NCBI GenBank assembly: GCA_003288255.1
Contig: CP026600.1
Location: forward strand, 620,001 to 684,000
DNA length: 64,000 nucleotides
Direction: 5' to 3'
From: Clostridiaceae bacterium 14S0207
Lineage (GTDB): Bacteria; Bacillota; Clostridia; Clostridiales; Clostridiaceae
Position numbers and translations under genes: made by a program. Under the pieces are notes generated by a model. That model searched no databases, had not been told where the DNA came from, and was given only the letters and a program-made list of their open reading frames with translations. Shown here piece by piece: positions 17,942 through 30,067 of the stretch. Every line of letters starts with the position of its first letter. Positions within the stretch are counted from its first letter, which is position 1.

Positions 17942-19099
17942 ATGAGCCAAGAAGCTGCAAAGAAAATGATAGCTGGTGTTTTTAATGACATAGCTGAAGG
18001 AATAAAAAGCGGAAGTTTTGGCAAGAGAGTAAGAATAGGTTTAACTATTTTAGGTTCTGAACATGGTGTAGAAGAGATGGTTAAAGCTGCTGAACTTGCT
18101 AAATCTAAATATAATGATTTTGATATAGTTTTAATTGGTAGCAAAGTAGATGCTGACTTCGAGGTTGTAGAAGCTGCAACTCCAGAAGAAGGGCATGAAA
18201 AAATGGTAGAATTACTTGAAAGTGGAGCAATAGATGGTTGTGTAACTCAACACTTTGACTTTCCAATCGGTGTTTCTACAGTAGGTAAAGTAACAACTCC
18301 AGGTAAAGGTAGAGAAATGATTTTAGCTACAACTACTGGTACAACTTCAACTAATAGAGTTGAAGGAATGACTATGAATGCTATATCTGGTATAGCAGTA
18401 GCTAAAGCACTTGGAATCAAGAATCCTAAAGTAGGTCTTTTAAATGTTGAAGGTGTTAGACAAACTGAAAGAATTCTTAAAGAAGTAAAAGAAAATGGAT
18501 ATGAATTTGAGTTTGCAGATTCATTAAGAGCAGATGGTGGGGCTGTAATGAGAGGTAATGACCTACTTGCAGGTACTCCAGATGTTATGGTTTGTGACTC
18601 ATTAACAGGAAACTTACTTGTCAAAATGTTTGCATCATTCACAACAGGTGGGGGATACGAAACAGTAGGTGCTGGATATGGTCCAGGAATTGGTTCAAGC
18701 TATGATAAATTAGTTAACATAGTTTCAAGAGCATCAGGTGCTCCACTAATTGCAGAGGCTTTAAGATATTGTGCAAGCTGTGCTAAAAACAATGTTTTAG
18801 GTATTGCAAAAGATGAGTTCAAAAAAGCTAAAAAAGCTGGATTACAAGCTTCAATTGATAAAGTAACTAAGAAAAAAGCTCCAGCTGCTGAAGAAGAAAT
18901 AAAAATGCCACCTAAAAAAGTTGTAACTTATGCTATTCCAGGAATAGATATTCTTGAGCTTGAAAATGCTTGTAAAGCATTATGGAAAGAAGGAATTTAT
19001 TCTGAAAGTGGAATGGGATGTACAGGACCTGTAATCCTAGTTGCAGATGATGAAGGTGAAAAAGCTGCAGAAGTATTAAAGAAAGCAGAATTCATGTAA
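17942..19099 (+). CDS. grdD: glycine reductase component C alpha subunit
   Basis: 385 aa from ATG 17942 behind AGAGGTGG; the upstream in-frame GTG lies within that ribosome binding site. PlsX-like fold, with LTILGSEHGVEEM near the N-terminus and the cysteine motif SGMGC360TGPVIL near the end; the equivalent cysteine in E. acidaminophilum GrdD is reported to carry the acetyl thioester. Last gene of the operon; the terminator at 19111 and intron copy 2 follow. Confidence 0.95.
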   Translation: MSQEAAKKMIAGVFNDIAEGIKSGSFGKRVRIGLTILGSEHGVEEMVKAAELAKSKYNDFDIVLIGSKVDADFEVVEAATPEEGHEKMVELLESGAIDGCVTQHFDFPIGVSTVGKVTTPGKGREMILATTTGTTSTNRVEGMTMNAISGIAVAKALGIKNPKVGLLNVEGVRQTERILKEVKENGYEFEFADSLRADGGAVMRGNDLLAGTPDVMVCDSLTGNLLVKMFASFTTGGGYETVGAGYGPGIGSSYDKLVNIVSRASGAPLIAEALRYCASCAKNNVLGIAKDEFKKAKKAGLQASIDKVTKKKAPAAEEEIKMPPKKVVTYAIPGIDILELENACKALWKEGIYSESGMGCTGPVILVADDEGEKAAEVLKKAEFM

Positions 19100-19110
19100 T
19101 ATCTTATATA

Positions 19111-19144
19111 AAAAGATTGCCATAAAGTATGGCAGTCTTTTTTT
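19111..19144 (+). terminator. terminator of the glycine reductase operon, target of intron copy 2
   Basis: 14-bp stem (19111-19124 with 19128-19141, one G-U pair) and a T run to 19144. The second intron starts 6 nt later. Confidence 0.9.
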
Positions 19145-19150
19145 ATTTAT

Positions 19151-21070
19151 GTGCGCCCAGCATGGGCGCAATCTATAGGGTGAAAGTCCCGAGCGCCGAA
19201 GGTGATATAGGCGTTAGCCAATGACAAGGGTGTCCATTGCGAGATGGAATCTGAAGGAAGTCGGAGGGCAAAATTCCGGTCTGAGGAATACGAATCACAT
19301 AAGAGGCTGATTATAGCTGGATGAGTTTGCATAACAAAACAAAGTCCGTATCACCCGAAAGCTACTACAGTATATGTGGCAGATATATGGAATGAAAGAT
19401 TGCGTTCTTACCTGGGGAGGTCTGATAGATATATCATTAAAGGATGAATTTCCTACATGATAACTTACATAGTGATATGTAACTGAACTATCAGAAGTCA
19501 GCAGAGGTCATAGTACCACACTATGTGCACGTAGTGCGGGAAGGACTGAACATTAGGAGGTTTTCAGCTTTGAATAATTCAAATAAATTACAAGGAAAGC
19601 AGACAACTCAATACAGAGGTCGCCTCGTGGAAGGAGAAGTGGAACTTCAAGATAAGCGAGGGGCGCAGAGTAATAATTTGGCGTTAGCAAAGAGAGAAAG
19701 AGAAAACAATGTAATAGATGATACTGATAACTTACTTGAAATGATTTTAGCTAGAGAAAATATGCTAAAAGCCATGAAAAGAGTAGTTGCTAATAAAGGA
19801 AGCCATGGTATTGATGGTATGAAAACCGATGAATTTCGAGAATTTATCATTAAGAATTGGATAACAATTAAGCAAAAGTTATTAGAGGGAAGGTATAAAC
19901 CTTCACCCGTTAGGAGAGTGGAAATACCAAAACCTGACGGTGGAACTAGATTACTTGGAATTCCTACTGTACTTGATAGATTAATACAACAGGCAATAGC
20001 ACAAGAACTTAATAAAATTTATGACCCTACCTTTTCAGATAATAGCTATGGATTTAGACCAAATAAAAGTGCTAAACAGGCTATATTAAAATCAAAGGAA
20101 TATATTAACCAAGGTTATAAGTGGGTTGTTGATATAGACTTAGAAAAGTTCTTTGATAAAGTTAATCATGATATATTAATGGAAAGACTATCAAGAAAAA
20201 TTAAAGATAAAAGAGTATTAAGGCTAATTAGAGAGTATCTTAAATCTGGAATAATGATAAATGGATTGAAGGTAAAATCTGATAAGGGTATACCGCAAGG
20301 TGGTCCACTAAGCCCACTCCTTGCTAATATCATGCTTGATGAAGTAGATAAAGAACTTGAGAAAAGAGGTCATAGATTTTGTCGATTTGCAGATGATTGT
20401 AATATATATGTAAAAAGCAAAAAGGCAGGAATAAGAGTTATGGCAAGTACAAGAAGAGTACTTGAAGATGTATTAAAACTTAGAGTTAATGAAAATAAAA
20501 GTGCGGTAGATTTTGTGACGAGAAGAAAATTTCTTGGTTTTTCATTCTATTTTGTAAAAGGCGGAGCCAATATAAGGATACATGAAAAGTCATATAAAAG
20601 ATTCATAAACAAAATAAGAAAATTAACAAATCGTAATAAAGGTATAAGTATAGAATATAGAATTTACATGATTAACCAATTAACGATTGGATGGATTAAT
20701 TATTTTGGAGTAGCGAAAGCTAACGCTAAAATACAAAAAATAGATAGTTGGATAAGAAGAAGGTTAAGAAGTTGTATTTGGAAACAATGGAAAAAGGTTA
20801 AAACTAGAGGACGAAACCTCATAAAACTAGGTCTTCCGACCCATAAAGCATGGGAGTACGCAAATACAAGAAAAGGCTATTGGAGAATATCCAAAAGCCC
20901 AGTTCTTGACACAATCTTAAACAACAAATATATTGAAAACCTTGGTTACAGAAGTATATCTAAAGGATATCAGCTAATACATAATTCTTAATGAACCGCC
21001 GTATACCGAACGGTACGTACGGTGGTGTGAGAGGACGCTAAATAAAATAATTATTTAGCTCCTACTCGAT
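19151..21070 (+). mobile_element. group IIC intron, copy 2 (intact)
   Basis: 1920 nt from GTGCGCCC to CCTACTCGAT, nearly identical to copy 1 at 1141; I noticed three differences. Domain V is at 20995-21026. Both copies share the five 5'-exon bases TTTAT, consistent with a short IBS, and both stand behind a terminator in the sense direction. With its maturase open it is probably the active source of the pair. Confidence 0.95.
19570..20991 (+). CDS. ltrA: group IIC intron reverse transcriptase/maturase
   Basis: 473 aa from TTG 19570, 9 nt after AGGAGG; the open frame extends 15 codons further upstream to an ATG without a ribosome binding site. Reverse transcriptase blocks are visible: GTRLLGIPTVLDRLIQQAI, NSYGFRPNKSAKQAI, WVVDIDLEKFFDKVNHD, GIPQGGPLSPLLANI and the catalytic FADD (in place of the commoner YADD). 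A GIIM maturase domain follows (about 355-435). There is no HNH endonuclease, as expected for class C. It splices and mobilises the surrounding intron and could act on copy 1. Confidence 0.95.
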   Translation: MNNSNKLQGKQTTQYRGRLVEGEVELQDKRGAQSNNLALAKRERENNVIDDTDNLLEMILARENMLKAMKRVVANKGSHGIDGMKTDEFREFIIKNWITIKQKLLEGRYKPSPVRRVEIPKPDGGTRLLGIPTVLDRLIQQAIAQELNKIYDPTFSDNSYGFRPNKSAKQAILKSKEYINQGYKWVVDIDLEKFFDKVNHDILMERLSRKIKDKRVLRLIREYLKSGIMINGLKVKSDKGIPQGGPLSPLLANIMLDEVDKELEKRGHRFCRFADDCNIYVKSKKAGIRVMASTRRVLEDVLKLRVNENKSAVDFVTRRKFLGFSFYFVKGGANIRIHEKSYKRFINKIRKLTNRNKGISIEYRIYMINQLTIGWINYFGVAKANAKIQKIDSWIRRRLRSCIWKQWKKVKTRGRNLIKLGLPTHKAWEYANTRKGYWRISKSPVLDTILNNKYIENLGYRSISKGYQLIHNS

Positions 21071-21195
21071 TCAAAAATAAAAATATTTATATTAAATTAT
21101 ACACAAAAATAAATTACTTTTTTCTATATATATCCTATATAATAATTAATGATATAATTTATACATAAAACAATCAAAATAGGGGGAAGTTTTTT

Positions 21196-22026
21196 ATGTT
21201 TAAAAAAAGTAATAAAATTTTGAGTCTATTTTTAGCAGGAAGTTTGGCAACTATAAGTGCTTTATCAACTATAGAAACAGTAAAAGCGGATGAAATAGAT
21301 TGGAATGTTGTTTATAGAAATGCTTATGATTCAGTAATCAATGTTAAAAAATATAAAAATCAAGTTTCAATTAATGAAGCTAGAGAAAATATAGCAAAGT
21401 TGACTCCAGGATGGATGAAAGCATATAGGGAAGAATTTTCTAAACAAGTAGATACATCACAACAATATTTATTCGAACAATTTTATAGTTTGATTTGTTA
21501 TAGAGGAGAATTGTTTAAGAGTATATCACAAGAAAATATTAATAAAGCAAGACAGTATATAAATGAGTTTAAAACTTATGGTGGTAATACTCCGTACATA
21601 AGTACGTGGTCTTCGGTATTAGATGTTTTTCAACAAACAAATATGAAGAAAGCTAATGAATCTATAGAATTGGCAAAACAATATAGAGATTACGCTAATA
21701 TAGAAAATGCTAAACAAAAGGTAAGTAATCTTTTAAAAGTTGAAGCTAATGAGTGTGTTAAGGTATATGCGCAAGAACTAGAAAATCAATTGATTGAATT
21801 TTTAAATACCTTATCTTCAAATGAAGTAGGTGCAATTTATATCATAAAATGTTTAGAGCAATTTACTGTTGATCATAAATTTTATGATAATAAAGAAATG
21901 ATCCAGAAAACTATTAAAATAGGAGATGATTTAGTATACCAATTAGAGAATAAGAGAATGAAAAAAGAGTTATCAGATAAATTAGAAATTGGTAAAAAGC
22001 AATTTAATCATGTATTTAAAAAATAA
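21196..22026 (+). CDS. secreted protein of unknown function
   Basis: 276 aa behind AGGGGGAAG. A clear Sec signal peptide (KKSNKILSLFLAGSLATISA) ends near ETVKADE at about residue 32. The mature part is hydrophilic and looks all-helical. It contains a repeated theme of about 70-75 residues of the form NVKKYKNQVSINEARENIAKL, SISQENINKARQYINEF, YANIENAKQKVSNL, which suggests repeated helical hairpins. No catalytic motif or anchor was seen. It stands alone between intron copy 2 and a terminator. Family not recognised. Confidence 0.75.
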   Translation: MFKKSNKILSLFLAGSLATISALSTIETVKADEIDWNVVYRNAYDSVINVKKYKNQVSINEARENIAKLTPGWMKAYREEFSKQVDTSQQYLFEQFYSLICYRGELFKSISQENINKARQYINEFKTYGGNTPYISTWSSVLDVFQQTNMKKANESIELAKQYRDYANIENAKQKVSNLLKVEANECVKVYAQELENQLIEFLNTLSSNEVGAIYIIKCLEQFTVDHKFYDNKEMIQKTIKIGDDLVYQLENKRMKKELSDKLEIGKKQFNHVFKK

Positions 22027-22045
22027 ATAAGTAAATAATAAAAGT

Positions 22046-22093
22046 AAAAGATTATCTTATTAATAATATTAAATATGAGATAATCTTTTTTTT
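22046..22093 (+). terminator. terminator of the secreted-protein gene
   Basis: 12-bp stem (22046-22057 with 22078-22089) followed by T's. Confidence 0.8.
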
Positions 22094-22213
22094 ATGAAAG
22101 GTATAAGATATATTATGAATAAATACAATTTATTAGTAAAAAACAGCTATTTTTATAAATATTGACTTAGAATAAAAAATTAATAAAAAAATTCTTAAAA
22201 TTAATAAAAAATG

Positions 22214-22242
22214 TTGGACAAATTTATAATATAAAGTATAAT
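22214..22242 (+). promoter_or_regulatory. sigma-A promoter of cggR
   Basis: TTGGAC (22214-22219), 17-bp spacer, TATAAT (22237-22242). The likely start point near 22249 coincides with the candidate CggR operator. Confidence 0.75.
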
Positions 22243-22247
22243 ATAAG

Positions 22248-22286
22248 TGGGAACGGAAATAATAGCATGGGACTAAAAAGTTCCAA
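22248..22286 (+). promoter_or_regulatory. candidate CggR operator
   Basis: Two GGGA-type half repeats, GGGAAC at about 22250 and GGGACTAAAAAGTTCC at about 22268, lie between promoter and start codon. Bacillus CggR binds tandem repeats of the form CGGGAC-N6-TGTC in the same place. Match is partial. Confidence 0.45.
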
Positions 22287-22299
22287 AGAGGTGTTTATT

Positions 22300-23346
22300 A
22301 TGGATATATTGAAATTACAAAAAAAAATAGTACCAGAGCTTTTAGAGCTTTTACAAAAAAGGTATTCTATTTTAAGATCAATTAAATATAATCAACCCGT
22401 AGGTAGAAGAGTTCTTGCAAATAACTTAGCACTAGGGGAAAGAACTATAAGAAATGAAGTTAACTTTTTAAAGTCTCAAGAACTTATTAATATATATAAT
22501 GAAGGAATGTATATAACAAAAGAAGGAGAAGAGATTATAAATTCTCTTCAAGATTTTATTCATGAAGTAAAAGGATTGAATGATAAAGAAAAAAACATAA
22601 AATCTTATCTTAATATTAAGGATGTTTATATTGTTCCTGGAGATTATGAAAAAGATTCTAGTATTTTAAAAGAAGTAGGAAGAGTTGCAGCACTATATTT
22701 AAGAGATATTTTATCAGATAAACTTACTATTGCCTTAACCGGTGGAAACACAGTTAAAGAAGTGGTAGATAGTATGCCAAAGACTAATAAGTGTAATGAT
22801 TTATTAGTAATACCAGCAAGAGGTGGTATGGGAAGAGATGTTGAAATTCAGGCAAATACATTAGCTGCAAAATTGGCAGAAAAAATTTCTGCTAATTATA
22901 AATTACTTCATGTACCAGATAATCTTAGTGACAATGCATTAAAAACTATGTTAGAGGAAAAAAGCATTCAGGAAGTCGTTGACTCAATTAAAAATTCAGA
23001 TGTTCTAATATATGGAATTGGCAGAGCAGATGTAATGGGCAAAAAAAGAGAACTTTCGCAAGATACAATAGAAGAAATCTTAACTAAGGGTGCCGTTGGT
23101 GAGGCATTAGGAAATTATTATGATATTCATGGAAATATAATTTATAAACATTCTACAGTAGGAATTACTGATGAAGATACAAAAAAAATGAAGTCGTTAA
23201 TAGCAGTTGCATCTAATAAAGATAAGGCAGAGGCTATTATAGGTAGTTTAAAAGATAAAACAAAGGCAGTTTTAGTTACTGATGAAGGAACTGCTGAAAA
23301 AATATTAAATATAATTGAAAAAAAAGAAGATAATAAATTAAGATAG
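22300..23346 (+). CDS. cggR: central glycolytic genes regulator CggR (SorC family)
   Basis: 348 aa from ATG 22300 behind AGAGGTG; the open frame starts 11 codons earlier with no ribosome binding site. An N-terminal winged helix (about 20-85: RYSILRSIKYNQPVGRRVLANNLALGERTIRNEV) is followed by a SorC sugar-phosphate-binding domain (about 105-345: IALTGGNTVKEVV, PARGGMGRDVEIQANTLAAKL). In Bacillus the ligand is fructose-1,6-bisphosphate, which relieves repression of gap and the downstream genes. It is 29 nt before gap. Confidence 0.95.
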   Translation: MDILKLQKKIVPELLELLQKRYSILRSIKYNQPVGRRVLANNLALGERTIRNEVNFLKSQELINIYNEGMYITKEGEEIINSLQDFIHEVKGLNDKEKNIKSYLNIKDVYIVPGDYEKDSSILKEVGRVAALYLRDILSDKLTIALTGGNTVKEVVDSMPKTNKCNDLLVIPARGGMGRDVEIQANTLAAKLAEKISANYKLLHVPDNLSDNALKTMLEEKSIQEVVDSIKNSDVLIYGIGRADVMGKKRELSQDTIEEILTKGAVGEALGNYYDIHGNIIYKHSTVGITDEDTKKMKSLIAVASNKDKAEAIIGSLKDKTKAVLVTDEGTAEKILNIIEKKEDNKLR

Positions 23347-23354
23347 ATATTTAA

Positions 23355-24383
<1,029 letters not shown>

Positions 24384-24456
24384 TTATGATATAATATATC
24401 CAAAGAGAACACTATTAGAGTATGTTATTTAATTAAAAAGGTGTATTATAGAATTA

Positions 24457-24497
24457 AAAAGTCTAGTTTTGTAGTTCTCTATAAAACTAGACTTTTG
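24457..24497 (+). terminator. stem-loop between gap and pgk
   Basis: 14-bp stem (24457-24470 with 24483-24496), T run of only four. Partial terminator or processing site within the glycolytic block. Confidence 0.55.
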
Positions 24498-24587
24498 TAA
24501 ATATTAGAACATAATTTTTCAAATAGATTTTACATATTTGGCATAAAATAAGTTTAATAATGTATTAATATTTTAGGAGGAAACCTT

Positions 24588-25784
24588 ATGAAATTAAATA
24601 AAAAAACTGTGGAAGATATAAATGTTAAAGGAAAAAAGGTTTTAGTTAGATGTGATTTTAATGTACCTTTAAAAGATGGCAAGATTACCGATGAAAATAG
24701 ATTATTAGGGGCATTACCAACAATTAAGTATTTGATTGAAAATAATGCAAAAGTTATTTTATGTTCTCATTTGGGTAAACCAAAGGGAGAAGCTAAACCA
24801 GAACTTACATTAGCACCTGTGGCTAAAAGACTTTCAGAATTATTAAATAAGACAGTTATTTTTGCAGATGATGATAAGGTTGTAGGAGAAAATGCAAAAA
24901 AAATTATAGAAAATATGCAAGATGGGTATATAGTTTTATTACAAAATACTCGTTATAGAAAAGAAGAAACTAAAAATGAAGAGAACTTTTCAAAAGAATT
25001 AGCTTCTTTGGCAGAAGTATTTGTTAATGATGCATTCGGAACAGCACATAGAGCACATTGTTCTACAGTAGGTGTTGCAAAATATATAGATGAAGCAGCT
25101 TGTGGATATTTAATTGAAAAAGAATTAAAATTCTTAGGAGATGCTATAGAAAATCCAGAAAGACCTTTTGTGGCTATTTTAGGTGGTGCTAAAGTCTCAG
25201 ATAAGATAAATGTTATAAACAACCTTTTAGATAAAGTTGATACTCTAATTATAGGTGGAGGTATGGCATATACATTCTTAAAAGCTCAAGGATATAGTAT
25301 AGGAACTTCATTATTGGAAGAAGATAAGATGTCATATGCTTTAGATATGATTAAAAAAGCTGAAGAAAAAGGGGTTAAACTATTATTACCAATAGATTTT
25401 GTTACAGCTAAAGAGTTTTCAGCAGATGCAGAACCTATAATTACACAGGATAGAAATATAGCCGATGATTGTATGGGACTAGATATAGGACCAAAAACTA
25501 GGGAACTTTTTGGAGACGCAGTAAAAAGTGCTAAAACGATTATATGGAACGGACCACTAGGTGTTTTTGAATTTGAAAAATTCGCTAAAGGTACAATTGC
25601 TATGGCTAAAGCTTTAAGCGAAACTAATGCAACAACTATCATAGGTGGAGGCGATAGTGCAGCTGCAGTTAATAATCTAGGTTTTGGAGATAAGATGACT
25701 CATATTTCAACTGGAGGAGGAGCTTCATTACAATTTTTAGAGGGTAAAGAACTTCCAGGAATTACAGTTTTAAGTGAAAAATAA
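24588..25784 (+). CDS. pgk: phosphoglycerate kinase
   Basis: 398 aa behind [24 protein letters not shown] near the N-terminus, SHLGKPKG, the hinge region GGAKVSDKI and the C-terminal nucleotide motif [13 protein letters not shown] are all present. It transfers phosphate from 1,3-bisphosphoglycerate to ADP, the first ATP-yielding step of lower glycolysis. Full family length. It stands between two stem-loops, so its level may be set separately from gap and tpiA. Confidence 0.97.
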   Translation: MKLNKKTVEDINVKGKKVLVRCDFNVPLKDGKITDENRLLGALPTIKYLIENNAKVILCSHLGKPKGEAKPELTLAPVAKRLSELLNKTVIFADDDKVVGENAKKIIENMQDGYIVLLQNTRYRKEETKNEENFSKELASLAEVFVNDAFGTAHRAHCSTVGVAKYIDEAACGYLIEKELKFLGDAIENPERPFVAILGGAKVSDKINVINNLLDKVDTLIIGGGMAYTFLKAQGYSIGTSLLEEDKMSYALDMIKKAEEKGVKLLLPIDFVTAKEFSADAEPIITQDRNIADDCMGLDIGPKTRELFGDAVKSAKTIIWNGPLGVFEFEKFAKGTIAMAKALSETNATTIIGGGDSAAAVNNLGFGDKMTHISTGGGASLQFLEGKELPGITVLSEK

Positions 25785-25794
25785 TTAATAGTTG

Positions 25795-25838
25795 AAAAGA
25801 TAAGCTATATTATTTAATTTCTATGTAGCTTATCTTTT
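25795..25838 (+). terminator. stem-loop between pgk and tpiA
   Basis: Perfect 13-bp stem (25795-25807 with 25826-25838) whose right arm ends in four T's, then GC. Probably a partial terminator or mRNA 3' end. Confidence 0.6.
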
Positions 25839-25933
25839 GCTGCTTTAAATGATATAATAATGTTAATTTACGCATTATTGAAGAGAGTAGACATAAATAA
25901 AATAACTTACTAGATTAAAGAGGTGTATTAATT

Positions 25934-26686
25934 ATGAGAAAGCCTATTATAGCTGGAAATTGGAAAATGCATAATACTATAGAGGAAGCGGTATCACTTA
26001 TTAAGGGATTAAAACAACTTGTAGAGGGTGCCGATGCAGAAGTTATAGTTTGTCCAAGTTTTTTAAGCCTAGGAAGAGTAATAGAGGAAGTAAAAGGTAC
26101 TAATATTAAAGTTGGAGCCCAAAACATGCATTTTGAAGAAAAGGGTGCTTTTACAGGTGAAATTTCACCAAGTATGTTAAATGAGATTGGGGTTCAATAT
26201 GTAATTATAGGACACAGTGAAAGAAGACAATATTTTAATGAGACAGATTTTACAGTAAATAAGAAGTTGAAAGCTGCATTTGAGCATAAAATTATTCCTA
26301 TACTTTGTGTTGGAGAAACCTTGGAAGAAAAGGAATCAAACATTACAATGGAAGTTATAGGGAAACAAATAAAGTTAGATTTACATGGATTAAAAGCTGA
26401 AGATGTAGAAAATATGGTTATAGCATATGAGCCTATTTGGGCTATAGGAACTGGTAAAACTGCTACAGCAGATGAAGCTAATAATACAATTAAATTTATA
26501 AGAGATGTTGTTAAAAATTTATATGGTGTTGAAGTTTCAGAAAAAGTTAGAATATTATATGGAGGTTCTGTAAAACCTTCTACTATAAATGAACAAATGA
26601 ATAAATCAGATATAGATGGAGGATTAGTTGGTGGAGCTAGTCTTAAAGCAGAAGATTTTTCTAAGATAGTAAAATACAATGCCTAA
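25934..26686 (+). CDS. tpiA: triosephosphate isomerase
   Basis: 250 aa behind AGAGGTG. Catalytic Lys11 in AGNWKMHN, catalytic His in IIGHSERR, catalytic Glu in [14 protein letters not shown], and phosphate loop YGGSVKP are present. Interconverts dihydroxyacetone phosphate and glyceraldehyde-3-phosphate. 24 nt before gpmI, with which it is cotranscribed. Confidence 0.97.
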   Translation: MRKPIIAGNWKMHNTIEEAVSLIKGLKQLVEGADAEVIVCPSFLSLGRVIEEVKGTNIKVGAQNMHFEEKGAFTGEISPSMLNEIGVQYVIIGHSERRQYFNETDFTVNKKLKAAFEHKIIPILCVGETLEEKESNITMEVIGKQIKLDLHGLKAEDVENMVIAYEPIWAIGTGKTATADEANNTIKFIRDVVKNLYGVEVSEKVRILYGGSVKPSTINEQMNKSDIDGGLVGGASLKAEDFSKIVKYNA

Positions 26687-26710
26687 TCCATATAAGCAGG
26701 AGGAAATAAG

Positions 26711-28246
26711 ATGGCAAAAAAACCTGTTATGTTAATGATTTTAGATGGTTTTGGTCTTTCAGATTATGAAGATGGGAATGCAGTAAGACTTTCAAAAAAG
26801 CCAAATTTTGATTACTATTATAATAATTATGCCCATACAGCCTTAGAAGCTAGTGGTTTAAGTGTAGGATTACCAAAAGGACAAATGGGTAATTCAGAAG
26901 TTGGACATTTAAATATAGGTGCAGGAAGAATAATGTACCAAGCTTTAACAGGTATAAGCAAGGATATAGAAAATGGTGAATTTTTCAACAAAACAGTTTT
27001 AATAGAAGCAATACAAAAATCCATAGAAAAAAATTCATCAATTCATCTTTTAGGTCTTTTATCAGATGGTGGAGTACATTCTCATATAGAGCATTTAAAG
27101 GCACTTTTGAAACTTACAAAAGATATGAATGCTAAAAAGGTTTATGTGCATGTAATTTTGGATGGTAGAGATGTGCCACCAAGATCTGCAGAAAAGTATA
27201 TTAAAGAAATAGAATCTTACATGGATCAATTAGGTGTAGGAGAGATTGCTACCGTAGAAGGTAGATATTATGCCATGGATAGAGATAAAAGATGGGAAAG
27301 AGAAGAACTTGCATATAGAGCAATGGTTTTAGGTAAAGGAGAAAAAGCTACATCTGCAATAGAAGCAGTAGAAAATTCGTATCATCTAAATAAAGGTGAT
27401 GAATTTGTTCTTCCAACAGTTATTGTAAAGGATGAAACTCCTATTACTAAAATAAAAAATGGAGATACAGTTATCTTTTATAACTTTAGACCAGACAGAG
27501 CAAGACAATTAACTAGAGCATTAAATGATAAAGAATTTAATGGATTTAGTAGAGAAACATTAAATTTAAATTTTGTATGTATGACTCAATATGATAAAAC
27601 TATTGAAAATGTGACAGTAGTTTATCCACCAGAGAAATATGAAAATACCCTTGGTGAATATGTAAGTAAAATGGGAAAAAAACAACTTAGAATCGCCGAA
27701 ACAGAAAAATATGCTCATGTTACATTTTTCTTTAATGGTGGAGTTGAAGAACCTAATAAGGATGAAGATAGAATCCTTATTAATTCCCCTAAAGTAGCAA
27801 CTTATGATTTACAGCCTGAGATGAGTGCTAATGAAGTTACAAATAAGCTTTTAGATGCACTTAAAGAGGATAAGTATGATCTTATTATTTTAAATTATGC
27901 TAATCCAGATATGGTAGGACATACAGGAGTTGTTAATGCTGCAATAAAAGCCATAGAAACTGTAGATAATTGCCTAGGAAAAGTTATTAAAAGTGTATTG
28001 GATAAAGAAGGAACTGTATTTATTACAGCAGATCACGGTAACAGTGAACAGATGATAGATTTTTCTACAGGAAAACCTATGACATCTCATACAACTAATA
28101 AGGTACCATTTATTTGGGTATCTAAAGAAGGTAAAAATGGCAAATTAGCTGAAAATGGGAAGTTAGCGGATATAGCACCTACTATTTTAAAGGTTATGAA
28201 TGTTGAGCAACCTAAAGAAATGAATGGTGAGTGTTTAATTAAATAA
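26711..28246 (+). CDS. gpmI: 2,3-bisphosphoglycerate-independent phosphoglycerate mutase
   Basis: 511 aa behind AGGAGG. Alkaline-phosphatase fold with metal site MLMILDGFG, nucleophile Ser62 in GQMGNSEVGHLNIG, and metal ligands in TADHGNSEQM and DMVGHTG. This Mn-dependent enzyme interconverts 3- and 2-phosphoglycerate; the Mn form is sensitive to pH and is the usual one in spore formers. Length is normal. Confidence 0.97.
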   Translation: MAKKPVMLMILDGFGLSDYEDGNAVRLSKKPNFDYYYNNYAHTALEASGLSVGLPKGQMGNSEVGHLNIGAGRIMYQALTGISKDIENGEFFNKTVLIEAIQKSIEKNSSIHLLGLLSDGGVHSHIEHLKALLKLTKDMNAKKVYVHVILDGRDVPPRSAEKYIKEIESYMDQLGVGEIATVEGRYYAMDRDKRWEREELAYRAMVLGKGEKATSAIEAVENSYHLNKGDEFVLPTVIVKDETPITKIKNGDTVIFYNFRPDRARQLTRALNDKEFNGFSRETLNLNFVCMTQYDKTIENVTVVYPPEKYENTLGEYVSKMGKKQLRIAETEKYAHVTFFFNGGVEEPNKDEDRILINSPKVATYDLQPEMSANEVTNKLLDALKEDKYDLIILNYANPDMVGHTGVVNAAIKAIETVDNCLGKVIKSVLDKEGTVFITADHGNSEQMIDFSTGKPMTSHTTNKVPFIWVSKEGKNGKLAENGKLADIAPTILKVMNVEQPKEMNGECLIK

Positions 28247-28309
28247 TTTTGTTAAGTAGAATATTATTTTTAGTTTAAATCATAAAAGAAAAATTTTTAT
28301 AATATATAA

Positions 28310-29632
<1,323 letters not shown>

Positions 29633-29678
29633 TCATTTAAATATGCTAAAATAATATATTTTAATGCAATGAAAAAAG

Positions 29679-29723
29679 AAACTTCCCTAAAAAACTTATA
29701 GTTTTAATTTAGGGAAGTTTTTT
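29679..29723 (+). terminator. terminator of eno
   Basis: 13-bp stem (29679-29691 with 29708-29720) plus a T run; ends the glycolytic block. Confidence 0.88.
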
Positions 29724-30067
29724 ATTACAATTTTATAAAAGAAGAACATAGTAGAAAGATTATAAATATTTAGAATGTATTTTATTAAAGAATAAATAGA
29801 AAATAACGAATATAAGTAAGTGATTTGATTGAACAAAATTTAAAGTATTAAGCACATATTAAGGTAAAGTTTTTATTTTACTAATGTTATGAATAGAGCG
29901 AAAAATATTTGCAAATTTAAATCAATGTGAAATAAGATTTAAATCTAGTAAACATACTATTTAAAAATCAAGATAGTAATCTTTCAAGCAATTATTAAAG
30001 TTAAATAAGAAAATTTTTAATCAACTATTTAATAATAAAATTAAACAATATTAGGAGGTAAGTATAC
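29724..30067. other. intergenic, no gene seen
   Basis: About 340 nt of AT-rich sequence between eno and the LemA-like gene. No ORF with a ribosome binding site, hairpin or clear promoter pair recognised apart from TTAGGAGG at its end. Confidence 0.5.

Noticed and set aside
19525-19569. Maturase start at ATG 19525
   Set aside because: No ribosome binding site, and the stretch belongs to intron RNA; TTG 19570 has AGGAGG at proper spacing.
24953-25642. Long minus-strand frames inside pgk, and similar ones inside gap, eno and grd genes
   Set aside because: Antisense shadows produced by codon bias of the real genes; no ribosome binding sites.
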